Below, one piece after another: positions 36,673-45,844 of a stretch of DNA of 64,000 nucleotides. The notes below the pieces were generated by a model that ran no database searches, was not told the DNA's origin, and saw only the letters and a list, made by a program, of their open reading frames with translations. The stretch comes from Streptomyces sp. ATexAB-D23 (GTDB lineage: Bacteria > Actinomycetota > Actinomycetes > Streptomycetales > Streptomycetaceae), in the NCBI RefSeq assembly GCF_000373645.1, contig NZ_KB892002.1, positions 186,001 through 250,000 on the forward strand. Reading direction: 5' to 3'. The position numbers were made by a program, and so were the translations under genes. Position 1 is the stretch's first letter, and every line of letters starts with the position of its first letter.

Positions 36673-38223
36673 TCAGGCCAGCGGGCCCGTGACCGGCTCC
36701 ACGGCCGAGACCAGCCCGCCCGCCCGTACGAAGGCCTCGGCGGCGGCCAGGTCGGGGGACAGGAAGCGGTCGGGTCCGGGGCCCTCGGCGCCCGCCGCCC
36801 GCAGCGCCTCGACGGCGGCGAGCGTGGCGGGGGCCGGGGTCAGCCCCTGCGCGGCGCGCAGCTCGATCGCACGGGTCGCCGCGTACAGCTCGACGGCGAC
36901 GATCCGGGCGAGGTCGCCGACGGCGGTACGCAGCTTGCGCGCGGCCGACCAGCCCATCGAGACGTGGTCCTCCTGCATCGCGGAGGACGGGATGGAGTCG
37001 GCGGAGGCCGGGACGGCGAGCCGCTTCATCTCGCTGACCAGGGCGGCCTGGGTGTACTGGGCGATCATCAGGCCGGAGTCGACGCCCGCGTCGTCGGCGA
37101 GGAACGGCGGCAGCCCGTGCGAGCGGTTCTTGTCCAGCAGCCGGTCGGTGCGGCGCTCGGTGATCGAGCCGAGGTCGGCGGCGACGATGGCCAGGAAGTC
37201 CAGCACGTAGGCGACGGGCGCCCCGTGGAAGTTGCCGTTGGACTCCACCCGCCCGTCGGGCAGGACGACCGGGTTGTCCACGGAGGAGGCCAGCTCGCGG
37301 TCGGCGACGGTCGCGGCGTACGCGAGGGTGTCCCGGCCGGCCCCGTTGACCTGCGGCGCGCACCGCACCGAGTAGGCGTCCTGGACGCGCGGCGCGTCGT
37401 CCTGGTGATGACCGGTGAGGCCGGACCCGGCGAGCACCCGCAGCATGTTGTCCGCGCTTGCGCCCTGGCCGGGGTGCGGGCGGATGGCGTGCAGCTCGGG
37501 GGCGAGGACCTTGTCGGTGCCGAGCAGGGCCTCCAGGGAGAGGGCCGCGGTGATGTCGGCCGAGATGTAGAGGGTCTTCAGGTCGGCCAGGGCCATGACC
37601 AGCATGCCGAGCATGCCGTCGGTGCCGTTGAGAAGGGCCAGGCCCTCCTTCTCGCGCAGCTCGACCGGGGTGATGCCGTGCGCGGCGAGGAGTTCACCGG
37701 CCGGGCGGACGGTGCCGTCGGGGCCCTCCGCGTCGCCCTCGCCCATCAGGGTCAGCGCACAGTGCGAGAGGGGCGCCAGATCGCCGGAGCAGCCGAGCGA
37801 GCCGTACTCGTGGACGACCGGGGTGATGCCCGCGTTCAGGACGTCCGCCATGGTCTGCGCGACCTCGGGGCGTACACCGGTACGGCCGGAGGCGACCGTC
37901 TTCAGCCGCAGGAACATCAGCGCCCTGACGACCTCGCGCTCGACGTGCGGGCCCATGCCGGCGGCGTGCGAGCGGACGATGTTGCGCTGGAGCTGCGCGC
38001 GGAGCTCCGGGCTGATGTGGCGGCTGGCCAGGGCGCCGAAGCCGGTCGAGACGCCGTAGACCGGCTCGGGCTTGGCAGCGAGCGCGTCCACGATCTCGCG
38101 GGCGGCGGCCAGAGCGGCCACCGCTGCGGCGGAGAGCTCGACACGGGCGTTGCCGCGGGCCACGGCGATGACGTCCTGAGCAGTGGTACCGGACGTCCCC
38201 ACCACGACTGTATGCATATCCAT
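36673..38223 (-). CDS. hutH: Histidine ammonia-lyase
   Basis: A 516-residue tetrameric enzyme that deaminates histidine to urocanate, first step of histidine use. The self-formed MIO cofactor comes from Cys145-Ser146-Gly147 in SLGCSGDLAPLSH; most bacteria have Ala-Ser-Gly, and the Cys variant is in line with what I recall for Streptomyces HutH. Substrate-binding YGVSTGFGALA and the C-terminal QEDHVSMGWSAARKL are present. ATG 38223 gives MDMHTVVVGTS; an ATG two codons on is equally possible. It is transcribed toward the terminator with no hut genes beside it. Confidence 0.95.
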   Translation of the reverse strand: MDMHTVVVGTSGTTAQDVIAVARGNARVELSAAAVAALAAAREIVDALAAKPEPVYGVSTGFGALASRHISPELRAQLQRNIVRSHAAGMGPHVEREVVRALMFLRLKTVASGRTGVRPEVAQTMADVLNAGITPVVHEYGSLGCSGDLAPLSHCALTLMGEGDAEGPDGTVRPAGELLAAHGITPVELREKEGLALLNGTDGMLGMLVMALADLKTLYISADITAALSLEALLGTDKVLAPELHAIRPHPGQGASADNMLRVLAGSGLTGHHQDDAPRVQDAYSVRCAPQVNGAGRDTLAYAATVADRELASSVDNPVVLPDGRVESNGNFHGAPVAYVLDFLAIVAADLGSITERRTDRLLDKNRSHGLPPFLADDAGVDSGLMIAQYTQAALVSEMKRLAVPASADSIPSSAMQEDHVSMGWSAARKLRTAVGDLARIVAVELYAATRAIELRAAQGLTPAPATLAAVEALRAAGAEGPGPDRFLSPDLAAAEAFVRAGGLVSAVEPVTGPLA

Positions 38224-38303
38224 ATTCAGCAGCGTACGGATTGAAACCCTTCATGTCACCAGCGGTCGGCGGGTTGACCCCTTACGGCTTCCAGGGGCGC
38301 CGG

Positions 38304-39488
38304 TCACAGTTCGGGGCGGTTGCCGCGGAGCCTGCGGCGGTCGTGCGGGGACTTCGGCGGGGAGTCGGCCAGCCGGATGACCTCGCCGTCGCGCCCCGCC
38401 ACCACCGGGCGTGCCGAGCGGGCCGCCTTCGCCCGATACTGGGCCGCGTCCGCGAGCCGGAACAGCCGCCGGGCGGAGACCACCGGGCCGATCGGGTCCC
38501 CGGTGGAGGCGATCCCGCAGGCCACCCCGTTGCCGAATTCCAGCTCGGCCGCCCGCTCGCAGAGTTCGGTGGCCACGGCGACCACCTCGTCCGCCCCCGG
38601 ACCCACGGCCAGCAGGCAGAACTCGTCCCCGCCGAGCCGGGCGGCCAGCGCGCCGGGCAGCATGGCCCCGCACCGGGAGAGCACCGAGCCGAAACGTTCC
38701 AGCAGCCGGTCGCCGACCGCGTGGCCATGGGTGTCGTTGACCCACTTCAGCCCGTTCAGGTCGCAGACCACCAGGCTGACCACGGCATCGTCCGCGCGGT
38801 GCCGCTCCACCGCCTCGTCCAGCCGCATGTCGACGGCCCGCCGGTTGGCGAGGCCGGTCAGCGGATCGGTGAAGGCGAGCTTGCGCACCTCCTCCAGGCG
38901 CTCGGTCTGGGCGAGCCCGGCGGCCACGACGGCGGCCAGCACGGTGGCGAAGTCGGCGTCCGCGCGCCCGAAGACCGGGGCGCCGGCCGGCCGCGCCACA
39001 TACAGCTCGCCCCAGGCCCGCCCGTGCAGGACGATCGGCGCGACCACGCAGCACCCCCGCCCGCGCCGCCGCAGGGCCGCGACCCGCTGGTGGCAGTAGC
39101 CGGGCCCGTACCCGTGCGCACCGCCGGCCCCCGCCTCCCGCCCGGTCTCCCCGCCCACCGGCCCCTCGGCGGTCTCCACCCAGGCGTCCGGCTCGCCGCC
39201 GCCGGCCCACCGCTCGTGCAGGAACTCGGTGATCTCCGGGAACTGATGGACCGGATAGACCTCCTCGTCGGGGAACTCCTCCTCGCCCTCGGCCCGCTCG
39301 CCCGCGTTGACCAGGACCCTCAGCCGCCCGCGCCCGCGCTCCCAGACCGAGAGCGCCGCGAAGCTGCCGCCCAGCGCCTCGCACGCCCCCAGGGCGGCCG
39401 CTCGCCAGCACCCCCGGGGGGTGTGCGCCGCGGCCATCGTCTGCGCAAGCGAAACCACGGCCCGCAGCCGCACATCGTCACCACCCAT
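38304..39488 (-). CDS. GAF-GGDEF protein, probable diguanylate cyclase
   Basis: A 394-residue soluble protein. An N-terminal GAF-like sensor (~15-190; includes CHQRVAALRRRGRGCCVVAP, VLHGRAWGELYVARP) is followed by a GGDEF domain (~205-365) with LAFTDPLTGLANRRAVDMRL and an intact RLGGDEFC active site. No RxxD inhibitory site is visible upstream of GGDEF, so product inhibition may be weak. Such enzymes make cyclic di-GMP, which in Streptomyces represses development through BldD. From memory a GGDEF gene stands next to hutH in S. coelicolor, and this is its likely counterpart. Confidence 0.88.
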   Translation of the reverse strand: MGGDDVRLRAVVSLAQTMAAAHTPRGCWRAAALGACEALGGSFAALSVWERGRGRLRVLVNAGERAEGEEEFPDEEVYPVHQFPEITEFLHERWAGGGEPDAWVETAEGPVGGETGREAGAGGAHGYGPGYCHQRVAALRRRGRGCCVVAPIVLHGRAWGELYVARPAGAPVFGRADADFATVLAAVVAAGLAQTERLEEVRKLAFTDPLTGLANRRAVDMRLDEAVERHRADDAVVSLVVCDLNGLKWVNDTHGHAVGDRLLERFGSVLSRCGAMLPGALAARLGGDEFCLLAVGPGADEVVAVATELCERAAELEFGNGVACGIASTGDPIGPVVSARRLFRLADAAQYRAKAARSARPVVAGRDGEVIRLADSPPKSPHDRRRLRGNRPEL

Positions 39489-39573
39489 TGCGCCAGTTTA
39501 GGGTGATATGGGACATATGATCACTTGACGACTCCGGAGCGTGATCATTTGAGCCACATTCGGATACCCAGGG

Positions 39574-40386
39574 TTACTCCCCCGGCCAGTTCGCCTTCCG
39601 CTTCTCGTTGAACGCGGCCACGCCCTCCGCGCGGTCCCCGGAGAAGGCCACCGACCGCCAGGCGGAGTCCTCGACCTCCAGGCCCGCCCGCAGGTCGAGC
39701 CCGTGCCCGAGCCGCAGCGCCCGCTTGGCCGCCCGCAGCCCGACCGGCGAGTTGGCCGCGATGCGCCCGGCCAGCGCGAGCGCCTCGGTCTGGTCCTCAC
39801 CCTCCGCCACCAGCTCGTCCACCAGGCCCAGCTCCCGCGCCTCGGCGGCCGGCACCCGGCGGGCGCTGAAGATCAGCTCGGCCGCGCGGGCGGCACCGAC
39901 CCGGCGCGGCAGCAGCTGGGTGCCACCGCCGCCCGGGATGACGCCGACGGAGACCTCGGGCAGCCCCACCACGGCGGTCGGGTCGGCCACGATCAGGTCG
40001 CAGGACAGGGCCAGCTCGAAGCCCCCGCCGAGCGCGTAGCCGTGCACCGCGGCGACGGTCGGCATCGGCAGCTCCAGCACACCCGTGTACGCGGCCCGCG
40101 CGGTGGGCCGCTGGCGCACCAGCTCGGCGTCGGTGAAGGAGTTGCGCTCCTTGAGGTCGGCGCCCACGCAGAAGGCCCGCTCGTGGCTGGAGGTGAGGAC
40201 GGTGACCCGCACGTCACGGTCGGCGGCGAGCGCGTCGCAGGCGGCGGCGATCGAGCGGGCCATGTCGGTGGACACCGCGTTCATGGCCCTGGGCCGGTCG
40301 AGTACCAACTCGGCGACGTGCTCCAGGCCCTCGTGGCCCCGTACGACGACGAACTCCCCGAACCGCTGCTCGGACGTCACGGTCAT
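39574..40386 (-). CDS. Enoyl-CoA hydratase/isomerase family protein
   Basis: A 270-residue crotonase-fold enzyme, probably hydrating 2-enoyl-CoA in fatty-acid or branched-acid breakdown. Oxyanion-hole segments SSHERAFCVGADLKERNSF and AVHGYALGGGFELALSCDLI are clear. The second conserved acidic region (LPEVSVGVIPGGGGTQLLPR) contains the Glu typical of active hydratases. ATG 40386. A TAACG-AG-CGTTA palindrome lies 19-30 bases upstream and may be an operator. Exact substrate unknown; other crotonase activities are possible. Confidence 0.9.
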   Translation of the reverse strand: MTVTSEQRFGEFVVVRGHEGLEHVAELVLDRPRAMNAVSTDMARSIAAACDALAADRDVRVTVLTSSHERAFCVGADLKERNSFTDAELVRQRPTARAAYTGVLELPMPTVAAVHGYALGGGFELALSCDLIVADPTAVVGLPEVSVGVIPGGGGTQLLPRRVGAARAAELIFSARRVPAAEARELGLVDELVAEGEDQTEALALAGRIAANSPVGLRAAKRALRLGHGLDLRAGLEVEDSAWRSVAFSGDRAEGVAAFNEKRKANWPGE

Positions 40387-40404
40387 GGCTGCACCCCTGT
40401 CGGT

Positions 40405-40416
40405 TAACGAGCGTTA
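40405..40416. promoter_or_regulatory. Probable TetR-type operator upstream of enoyl-CoA hydratase
   Basis: TAACGAGCGTTA is a perfect 5-2-5 palindrome 19 bases before the ATG. Operators with TAACG/CGTTA arms are common for actinobacterial TetR regulators of acyl-CoA metabolism. The regulator is not adjacent. Confidence 0.5.
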
Positions 40417-40492
40417 CCGGAGGGATGATCGCAGAGCCGCCCCGCGAACGGGAGAGCCGCCCCGCGAAAGAAAGTGCCGATCCCGAACGGGG

Positions 40493-40571
40493 GTGCCGGA
40501 CCGGGCCGAGGGCGTACCGGACCGGGCCGAAAGAGTGCCGGACCGGGCCGAGGGAGCGCCGGACCGGCTCA
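40493..40571. repeat. 21-bp tandem repeats at the cya 3' end
   Basis: Three full copies (40493-40513, 40514-40534, 40535-40555) of about GTGCCGGACCGGGCCGAGGG plus one base, and a partial fourth that includes the cya stop codon. Just left of them, AGAGCCGCCCCGCGAA is also present twice. Confidence 0.75.
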
Positions 40572-41750
40572 GGTGGTGCCGCGGCGGGCCAGCAGCCACG
40601 GCTCGACCACGCCGAGACCGCGCACCGGGCGCTGCCACATCGGCTGAAGCCCGAAGCGGTACGCGGGCACGGCGACGGGCTCCCCGTGCGCGCCCTCCTT
40701 CTCGGCCCGCTCGGCGGCCGCGGCGGCCTCCTCCGCGGCCCGCGCCTCCGAGACCGGGGCGTCGCCCGTGCGCGTCAGCTCCTTGGCGAACGCCCCGTCC
40801 ACCAGCACCGCGTCCTTCGGCGCTATCGAGGTCAGCCGGCTGGCGAGGTTCACCGTGGTGCCGAAGACATCGCCCATCCGGGTGGTGACCGTGCCGAAGG
40901 CGATGCCGACCCGCAGCGCCGGCATCGTCTCGTCCGCCGCCATCGCCTCTATGAGGCGCAGCGCGATCTCGGCGGCGGTGCCCGCGTCGTCGGCGGCGAA
41001 CAGGACCTCGTCGCCGAGGGTCTTGATGAGCCGGCCCCCGTGCGCGGCGACGAGGTCGGCGCAGGTGGTCTCGAAGGACTCGACGAGTTCGCCGAGCTCC
41101 TCCTCCTCCAGACGGCGGGTCAGCCGGGTGAAACCGACGAGGTCCGCGAAGCCGACGGCCAGGCGCCGGTCGACCATCTCCTCGTCGTCGGCCGCCTGCA
41201 CGACCCGGCCGGTGGCTGCGGCCAGCTGGCGCCGCCACACGTACACCAGGAATTCCTCCAGCTCCGGCAGGAGCAGCTCGACCAGCGGGTAGGTGACCTC
41301 GGTACGCGTCATGCCCGGCTCGGGCGGCTCGGTGAGGCCCTCCAGGAACGAGTCGATCTGCCATTCGGCCAGCCGGGCGGTGGTCTGCCCGGTCGACCGG
41401 GCCACCTGGATCGCCATCGGCTCGCTGAGCAGCCCGGCCTCGACCAGACCGGACAGCCGCCGCAGCGCCAGCACGTCGGCCTCGGTGAGCGCCTTGGCCT
41501 GGCCGATGTCGGCGAAGCCCATGGCCCGCCAGAAGCGGGAGGCCAGGTCCATGGAGACGCCGGCGGTGCGGGCCGCCTGGAACGGCGTGTAGCGCCGGTC
41601 GGCGCCCAGGATCAGCTGTTCCAGCCGGATCGCGAGGGGGTCGTCGGTCGGCTCGGCCGTGTGGTCGACTTCGTGGTGCGGTGTGGCGTGGACCGAGGGG
41701 TCCGACGGAGGCTGCGTGCCATCGCCGGAGGTCGTGTCGTCGACGGTCAC
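40569..41750 (-). CDS. cya: Class III adenylate cyclase
   Basis: A 393-residue soluble cyclase producing cAMP. After a disordered start, residues ~50-190 form an adenylate-cyclase regulatory domain of the pH-sensing Rv1264 type (YTPFQAARTAGVSMDLASRF, ALTEADVLALRRLSGLVEAG). The catalytic domain is ~215-385 (VGFADLVGFTRLTRRLEEEE with the metal Asp, KTLGDEVLFAADDAG, GIAFGTVTTRMGDVFGTTVN). GTG 41750 is chosen because AGGAGG is nine bases upstream; the ATG at 41810 has none. In S. coelicolor the single cya is needed for germination and development. Confidence 0.93.
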   Translation of the reverse strand: MTVDDTTSGDGTQPPSDPSVHATPHHEVDHTAEPTDDPLAIRLEQLILGADRRYTPFQAARTAGVSMDLASRFWRAMGFADIGQAKALTEADVLALRRLSGLVEAGLLSEPMAIQVARSTGQTTARLAEWQIDSFLEGLTEPPEPGMTRTEVTYPLVELLLPELEEFLVYVWRRQLAAATGRVVQAADDEEMVDRRLAVGFADLVGFTRLTRRLEEEELGELVESFETTCADLVAAHGGRLIKTLGDEVLFAADDAGTAAEIALRLIEAMAADETMPALRVGIAFGTVTTRMGDVFGTTVNLASRLTSIAPKDAVLVDGAFAKELTRTGDAPVSEARAAEEAAAAAERAEKEGAHGEPVAVPAYRFGLQPMWQRPVRGLGVVEPWLLARRGTT

Positions 41751-42050
41751 CAGCCGCCTCCTGCCCGTTCCCTGCGCACTGCCCTGCCGATCTGTCCGTC
41801 GGTGGATCACCTCAACGATACGGCAGGTGTGCCCTACCTCACGTCCTCAGGGCCAGGGCCTGTCTTCAAACTGCCGTCGTCGCCCGAAGGGCGGCCGGGC
41901 GGCGTCAGGTGCGTGCTATCGGCGTGCGCCCGGATCGCCCTCGTACTGGACGTACTCGGGTGATTCGGGCGTACGGCGAGAGTGCGTGCCAGGCGTCGCG
42001 GCCCGCGAAGATCCTCCGGACAGGCCCTGGGCCGCCCGGACCGGGACCGC
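41751..42050. other. Gap between birA end and cya start
   Basis: About 300 bases with no gene. It should hold the cya promoter. I see no strong hairpin or repeat and no confident motif. Confidence 0.4.
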
Positions 42051-42953
42051 TCAGGTCAGGCCGCCCGCGGCCCCCCTCAGGTGCACGATGTCCCCCGCCG
42101 AGACCGGTTCGCGCAGCCCGTCGCCGGTGGACAGGACCAGCCGCCCGTCCCCGTCGACGGCCACCGCCTCCCCGGTGAGCGTGCGGTCGCCGGGAAGCTG
42201 GGCCCGTACGGTCCGGCCGAGGGTCGCGCAGCCGGCCGCGTACGCCTCCTGGAGACCGCTCGCCGCCGCGTCGCCGTCCGCGTCGCGCCACAGCCCGTAC
42301 CAGTGCTCCAAGGAACGCAGGACGCCCCGCAGCAGCGTCTCGCGGTCGGTGGAGACGGCTCCGGCCAGGGCGAGGGAGGCTGCGGTGGGGGCGGGAAGTT
42401 CGTCGGCGCGCAGGGACACGTTGAGGCCGATGCCGATCACGACGCCGTCCCCGGCACGCTCGGCGAGGATGCCGCCGGTCTTGCGCTCCTGCCCGGACGG
42501 GGTCTCCCCCGGACGGAGCTTGTCGGAGTCCTTGGGGATGGTGACCAGCAGGTCGTTGGGCCACTTCAGGGCCATGTCCACACCCGCGCTGCGCGCCAGA
42601 CCGGTCGCCGCCGCGACCCCCGTGAGCAGCGGCAGCCAGCCCCACCGCTCGGCGGGGACGGTGCCCGGGGCCAGGTAGACCGAGAAGAACAGGCCGGAGC
42701 GGGCAGGGGCCGTCCAGACGCGTTCCAGGCGTCCGCGCCCGGCGGTCTGCTCCTCGGCGACGAGGACGGTGCCCTCGGTGAGGGAGGCCGCCCGCGCGGC
42801 GAGGTCGGTGTTGGTGGAGCCCGTGCTCTGCACCACGTCCAGCGCGGTCCACAGCCCGCCGGGCCGCAGCAGGCCGCGGCGCAGCGCGGGGACGTTCAGG
42901 GGCGGCCGGTCGAGGTCCGACCAACGGCTCTGTGGCGCATCCGAAGGTGTCAT
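42051..42953 (-). CDS. birA: Biotin-[acetyl-CoA-carboxylase] ligase
   Basis: A 300-residue biotin protein ligase that activates biotin as biotinyl-AMP and attaches it to the carrier lysine of the carboxylase alpha subunit encoded at 46694. Motifs: STGSTNTDLAARAASL, EEQTAGRGRLERVW (biotin/AMP loop), LKWPNDLLV and GGILAER with GIGLNVS. It lacks an N-terminal DNA-binding helix-turn-helix, so it is the non-regulatory type. ATG 42953 (MTPSDAPQSRWSDLD). Divergent from the beta-subunit gene with 122 bases between, fitting co-regulation with its target complex. Confidence 0.94.
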   Translation of the reverse strand: MTPSDAPQSRWSDLDRPPLNVPALRRGLLRPGGLWTALDVVQSTGSTNTDLAARAASLTEGTVLVAEEQTAGRGRLERVWTAPARSGLFFSVYLAPGTVPAERWGWLPLLTGVAAATGLARSAGVDMALKWPNDLLVTIPKDSDKLRPGETPSGQERKTGGILAERAGDGVVIGIGLNVSLRADELPAPTAASLALAGAVSTDRETLLRGVLRSLEHWYGLWRDADGDAAASGLQEAYAAGCATLGRTVRAQLPGDRTLTGEAVAVDGDGRLVLSTGDGLREPVSAGDIVHLRGAAGGLT

Positions 42954-43075
42954 GCAACCCACCCTAGGTGTGTCAAACGACGCACTGCCGAACCGTATCC
43001 GCGCCGATACGCTACGGCTCAGTAGCCGACCAGCAGCAGAGTCGTCCCCGTGACCAGGCAGGGAGCCGCCACCCG

Positions 43076-44668
43076 ATGTCCGAGCCGGAAGAGATCGACA
43101 TCCACACCACCGCGGGCAAGCTCGCGGACCTGCAGCGCCGCATCGGCGAGGCGACCCACGCGGGGTCCGCGCGCGCGGTGGAAAAGCAGCACGCGAAGGG
43201 CAAGCTGACCGCACGCGAGCGCGTGGATCTGCTGCTCGACGAGGGTTCCTTCGTGGAGCTGGACGAATTCGCCCGGCACCGCTCGACGAACTTCGGCATC
43301 GAGAAGAACCGGCCGTACGGGGACGGTGTCGTCACCGGCTACGGCACGGTCGACGGCCGCCCCGTGTGCGTGTATTCGCAGGACTTCACCATCTTCGGCG
43401 GCTCGCTGGGCGAGGTCTACGGTGAGAAGATCGTCAAGGTGATGGACTTCGCGCTGAAGACCGGCTGTCCGGTCATCGGTATCAACGACGGCGGCGGCGC
43501 CCGTATCCAGGAGGGCGTGGCGGCGCTGGGTCTCTTCGCGGAGATCTTCCGGCGCAATGTGCACGCCTCGGGTGTGGTCCCGCAGATCTCGCTGATCGTC
43601 GGCCCGTGCGCGGGCGGGGCGGTGTACTCCCCCGCGATCACCGACTTCACGGTGATGGTCGACCAGACCTCGCACATGTTCATCACGGGCCCCGACGTCA
43701 TCAAGACGGTGACCGGTGAGGACGTCGCCTTCGAGGAGCTGGGCGGCGCCCGTACGCACAACACCACCTCGGGCGTCGCGCACCACATGGCGGGCGACGA
43801 GAAGGACGCCATCGAGTACGTCAAGTCGCTGCTGTCCTACCTCCCGTCGAACAACCTCTCGGAGGCCCCGGCCTTCCCGGAGGAGGCGGACCTCGCCACC
43901 ACCGACGAGGACCGCGAGCTCGACGCGCTCATCCCGGACTCGGCGAACCAGCCGTACGACATGCACACCGCGATCGAGCACGTGCTGGACGACGGCGAAT
44001 TCCTGGAGACCCAGGCCCTGTTCGCGCCGAACATCATCACCGGCTTCGGCCGGGTCGAGGGCTACCCCGTCGGCATCGTCGCCAACCAGCCGATGCAGTT
44101 CGCCGGCTGTCTGGACATCAACGCGAGCGAGAAGGCGGCCCGCTTCGTCCGCACCTGCGACGCGTTCAACGTGCCGGTGCTGACGTTCGTGGACGTGCCG
44201 GGCTTCCTGCCGGGCGTCGACCAGGAGTACGGCGGCATCATCCGCCGCGGTGCCAAGCTGATCTACGCGTACGCGGAGGCGACCGTCCCGCTGATCACGG
44301 TGATCACCCGCAAGGCGTTCGGCGGCGCGTACGACGTCATGGGCTCCAAGCACCTGGGCGCCGACATCAACCTCGCCTGGCCGACCGCCCAGATCGCCGT
44401 CATGGGCGCCCAGGGCGCGGTCAACATCCTGCACCGCCGCACGATCGCCGCCGTCACGGACGCCGACGAGAGGGAGGCGACCCGGACCGGGCTGATCACG
44501 GACTACGAGGACGCGCTCCTCAACCCGTACGTGGCGGCCGAGCGCGGTTACGTGGACGCGGTGATCATGCCGTCCGACACCCGGGCCCACGTGGTGAAGG
44601 GGCTGCGCCAGCTCCGCACCAAGCGCGAGTCCCTCCCGCCCAAGAAGCACGGCAACATCCCCCTCTAG
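43076..44668 (+). CDS. pccB: Propionyl/acyl-CoA carboxylase beta subunit
   Basis: A 530-residue carboxyltransferase that moves CO2 from biotin to propionyl-CoA (methylmalonyl-CoA) and possibly acetyl-CoA. Crotonase-like N- and C-lobes with [14 protein letters not shown], the acyl-CoA pocket segment [20 protein letters not shown] where the residue after AVYSPA (Ile-Thr-Asp) governs acyl preference, and [20 protein letters not shown]. Length and sequence closely match Streptomyces PccB. ATG 43076 has AGGGAGCC upstream. The epsilon subunit follows after 14 bases. It supplies extender units for fatty acid and polyketide synthesis. Confidence 0.94.
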   Translation: MSEPEEIDIHTTAGKLADLQRRIGEATHAGSARAVEKQHAKGKLTARERVDLLLDEGSFVELDEFARHRSTNFGIEKNRPYGDGVVTGYGTVDGRPVCVYSQDFTIFGGSLGEVYGEKIVKVMDFALKTGCPVIGINDGGGARIQEGVAALGLFAEIFRRNVHASGVVPQISLIVGPCAGGAVYSPAITDFTVMVDQTSHMFITGPDVIKTVTGEDVAFEELGGARTHNTTSGVAHHMAGDEKDAIEYVKSLLSYLPSNNLSEAPAFPEEADLATTDEDRELDALIPDSANQPYDMHTAIEHVLDDGEFLETQALFAPNIITGFGRVEGYPVGIVANQPMQFAGCLDINASEKAARFVRTCDAFNVPVLTFVDVPGFLPGVDQEYGGIIRRGAKLIYAYAEATVPLITVITRKAFGGAYDVMGSKHLGADINLAWPTAQIAVMGAQGAVNILHRRTIAAVTDADEREATRTGLITDYEDALLNPYVAAERGYVDAVIMPSDTRAHVVKGLRQLRTKRESLPPKKHGNIPL

Positions 44669-44682
44669 AAAGGGTCCTGGCC

Positions 44683-44889
44683 ATGATCAAGGTCGTACGG
44701 GGCAACCCGACCCCGGAGGAGCTGGCCGCCGCCCTGGCGGTGGTCCGGGCCCGCGCCGCGGCGGTGTCCGCCGTGTCGTCCGGCACCCCGGAACCGCCCG
44801 CGGGATGGTCCCACCCGAGCCGCGTGGCCCGGCACGGCCGCCACCTGCCGGGCCCCCGCGCCTGGGCCCGGACCTACTGGCCCGCGTAA
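44683..44889 (+). CDS. accE: Acyl-CoA carboxylase epsilon subunit
   Basis: A 68-residue protein of the actinobacterial AccE/PccE family that binds the beta subunit and raises carboxylase activity. MIKVVRGNPTPEELAAALAV (helix) and the C-terminal WSHPSRVARHGRHLPGPRAW-ARTYWPA block are diagnostic. ATG 44683 is seven bases after AAAGGG. In operon with pccB. Confidence 0.93.
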   Translation: MIKVVRGNPTPEELAAALAVVRARAAAVSAVSSGTPEPPAGWSHPSRVARHGRHLPGPRAWARTYWPA

Positions 44890-44966
44890 CCGCTGGTGAC
44901 GTGTGGGGCGGCGGTTGAGTACCCGTACTCAGGCGCCGCCCCAGGACCGCCCAGGAGGATCAGGTC

Positions 44967-45095
44967 ATGCTCTGGTCCGACCCCGAGAACAAGCCCCCCG
45001 AAGAACTGCGCGACGCGGAGAACATGATGCGCCGCGCGGGCCTGGTCCTGGCCCTGGCGATGGTCGTAGCGATGTTCGTCCTGGGCACGCGCTGA
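44967..45095 (+). CDS. Very small membrane protein in carboxylase operon
   Basis: A 42-residue peptide, [20 protein letters not shown] then [20 protein letters not shown] and TR: an acidic N-terminus and one membrane helix. A perfect AGGAGG lies nine bases before the ATG. It follows accE by 77 bases. From memory such a small gene sits at this spot in other Streptomyces. Role unknown. Confidence 0.72.
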   Translation: MLWSDPENKPPEELRDAENMMRRAGLVLALAMVVAMFVLGTR

Positions 45096-45136
45096 AGGTC
45101 CCGAGCCCCTCCGGCGACCGGCGAGCGGGGCGGCCG

Positions 45137-45192
45137 TTCAAGCCCCTCCGGCGATTGAGGAGCGGGCGCCCGGGGGCGGAGCCCCCGCAACG
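45137..45192. repeat. Dispersed intergenic palindromic repeat, copy 1
   Basis: TTCAAGCCCCTCCGGCGATT-GAGGAGCGG followed by a GGGGGCGGAGCCCCC hairpin. It lies between the small membrane gene and maf. Copies also occur at 49204, 53659 and 60896. Confidence 0.8.
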
Positions 45193-45228
45193 AACCCGCA
45201 CACCCCCCGCCTCCGTACGATGGCGGTC

Positions 45229-45828
45229 ATGACCGCCCAGCGCCTCGTTCTCGCCTCCGCCTCCCCCGCCCGCCTCGGCCTCCTGCGCCAAGCCGGCTTC
45301 GCACCGGAGGTGATCGTCAGCGGCGTCGACGAGGACGCCCTGAGCGCCCCCACCCCCGCCGAACTCGCCCTCGTGCTCGCCGAGGCCAAGGCGGCGGTCG
45401 TGGCGGCGCTCCCGGAGGCCGCCGGCGCCCTGGTGATCGGCTGCGACTCGGTGCTCGAACTCGACGGCGAGGCGCTCGGCAAGCCGGCCGACGCCGAGGA
45501 GGCCACCGCCCGCTGGAAGTCGATGCGCGGCCGGGCCGGGGTACTGCGGACCGGGCACAGCCTGACGGACACCGCGACCGGCCGGACGGTGTCGCGGACG
45601 GCGTCGACCACGGTCCGCTTCGGTGAGCCGTCGGACGCCGAGATCGCCGCCTACGTGGCCTCGGGCGAACCGCTGTACGTGGCGGGGGCGTTCACCCTCG
45701 ACGGGCGCTCGGCGCCCTTCGTCGACTCCATCGAGGGCGACCCGGGCAACGTCATCGGGCTTTCGCTGCCGCTGCTGCGGCAGCTGCTGGGCGAGCTGGG
45801 CATCTCGGTCACCGAGCTCTGGGCCTGA
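45229..45828 (+). CDS. maf: Maf family nucleoside-triphosphate pyrophosphatase
   Basis: A 199-residue house-cleaning phosphatase that hydrolyses dTTP/UTP or modified nucleotides and has been linked to septum control. [19 protein letters not shown], the nucleotide-binding start, has the Maf ASxSPxR motif; [20 protein letters not shown] contains the catalytic Asp and [20 protein letters not shown] is the C-terminal signature. ATG 45229 ([11 protein letters not shown]) fits the family; an ATG at 45220 would add three residues. There is no clear ribosome site; the transcript could be leaderless. Confidence 0.93.
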   Translation: MTAQRLVLASASPARLGLLRQAGFAPEVIVSGVDEDALSAPTPAELALVLAEAKAAVVAALPEAAGALVIGCDSVLELDGEALGKPADAEEATARWKSMRGRAGVLRTGHSLTDTATGRTVSRTASTTVRFGEPSDAEIAAYVASGEPLYVAGAFTLDGRSAPFVDSIEGDPGNVIGLSLPLLRQLLGELGISVTELWA

Positions 45829-45844
45829 GCCCCGGCGGCCACGC

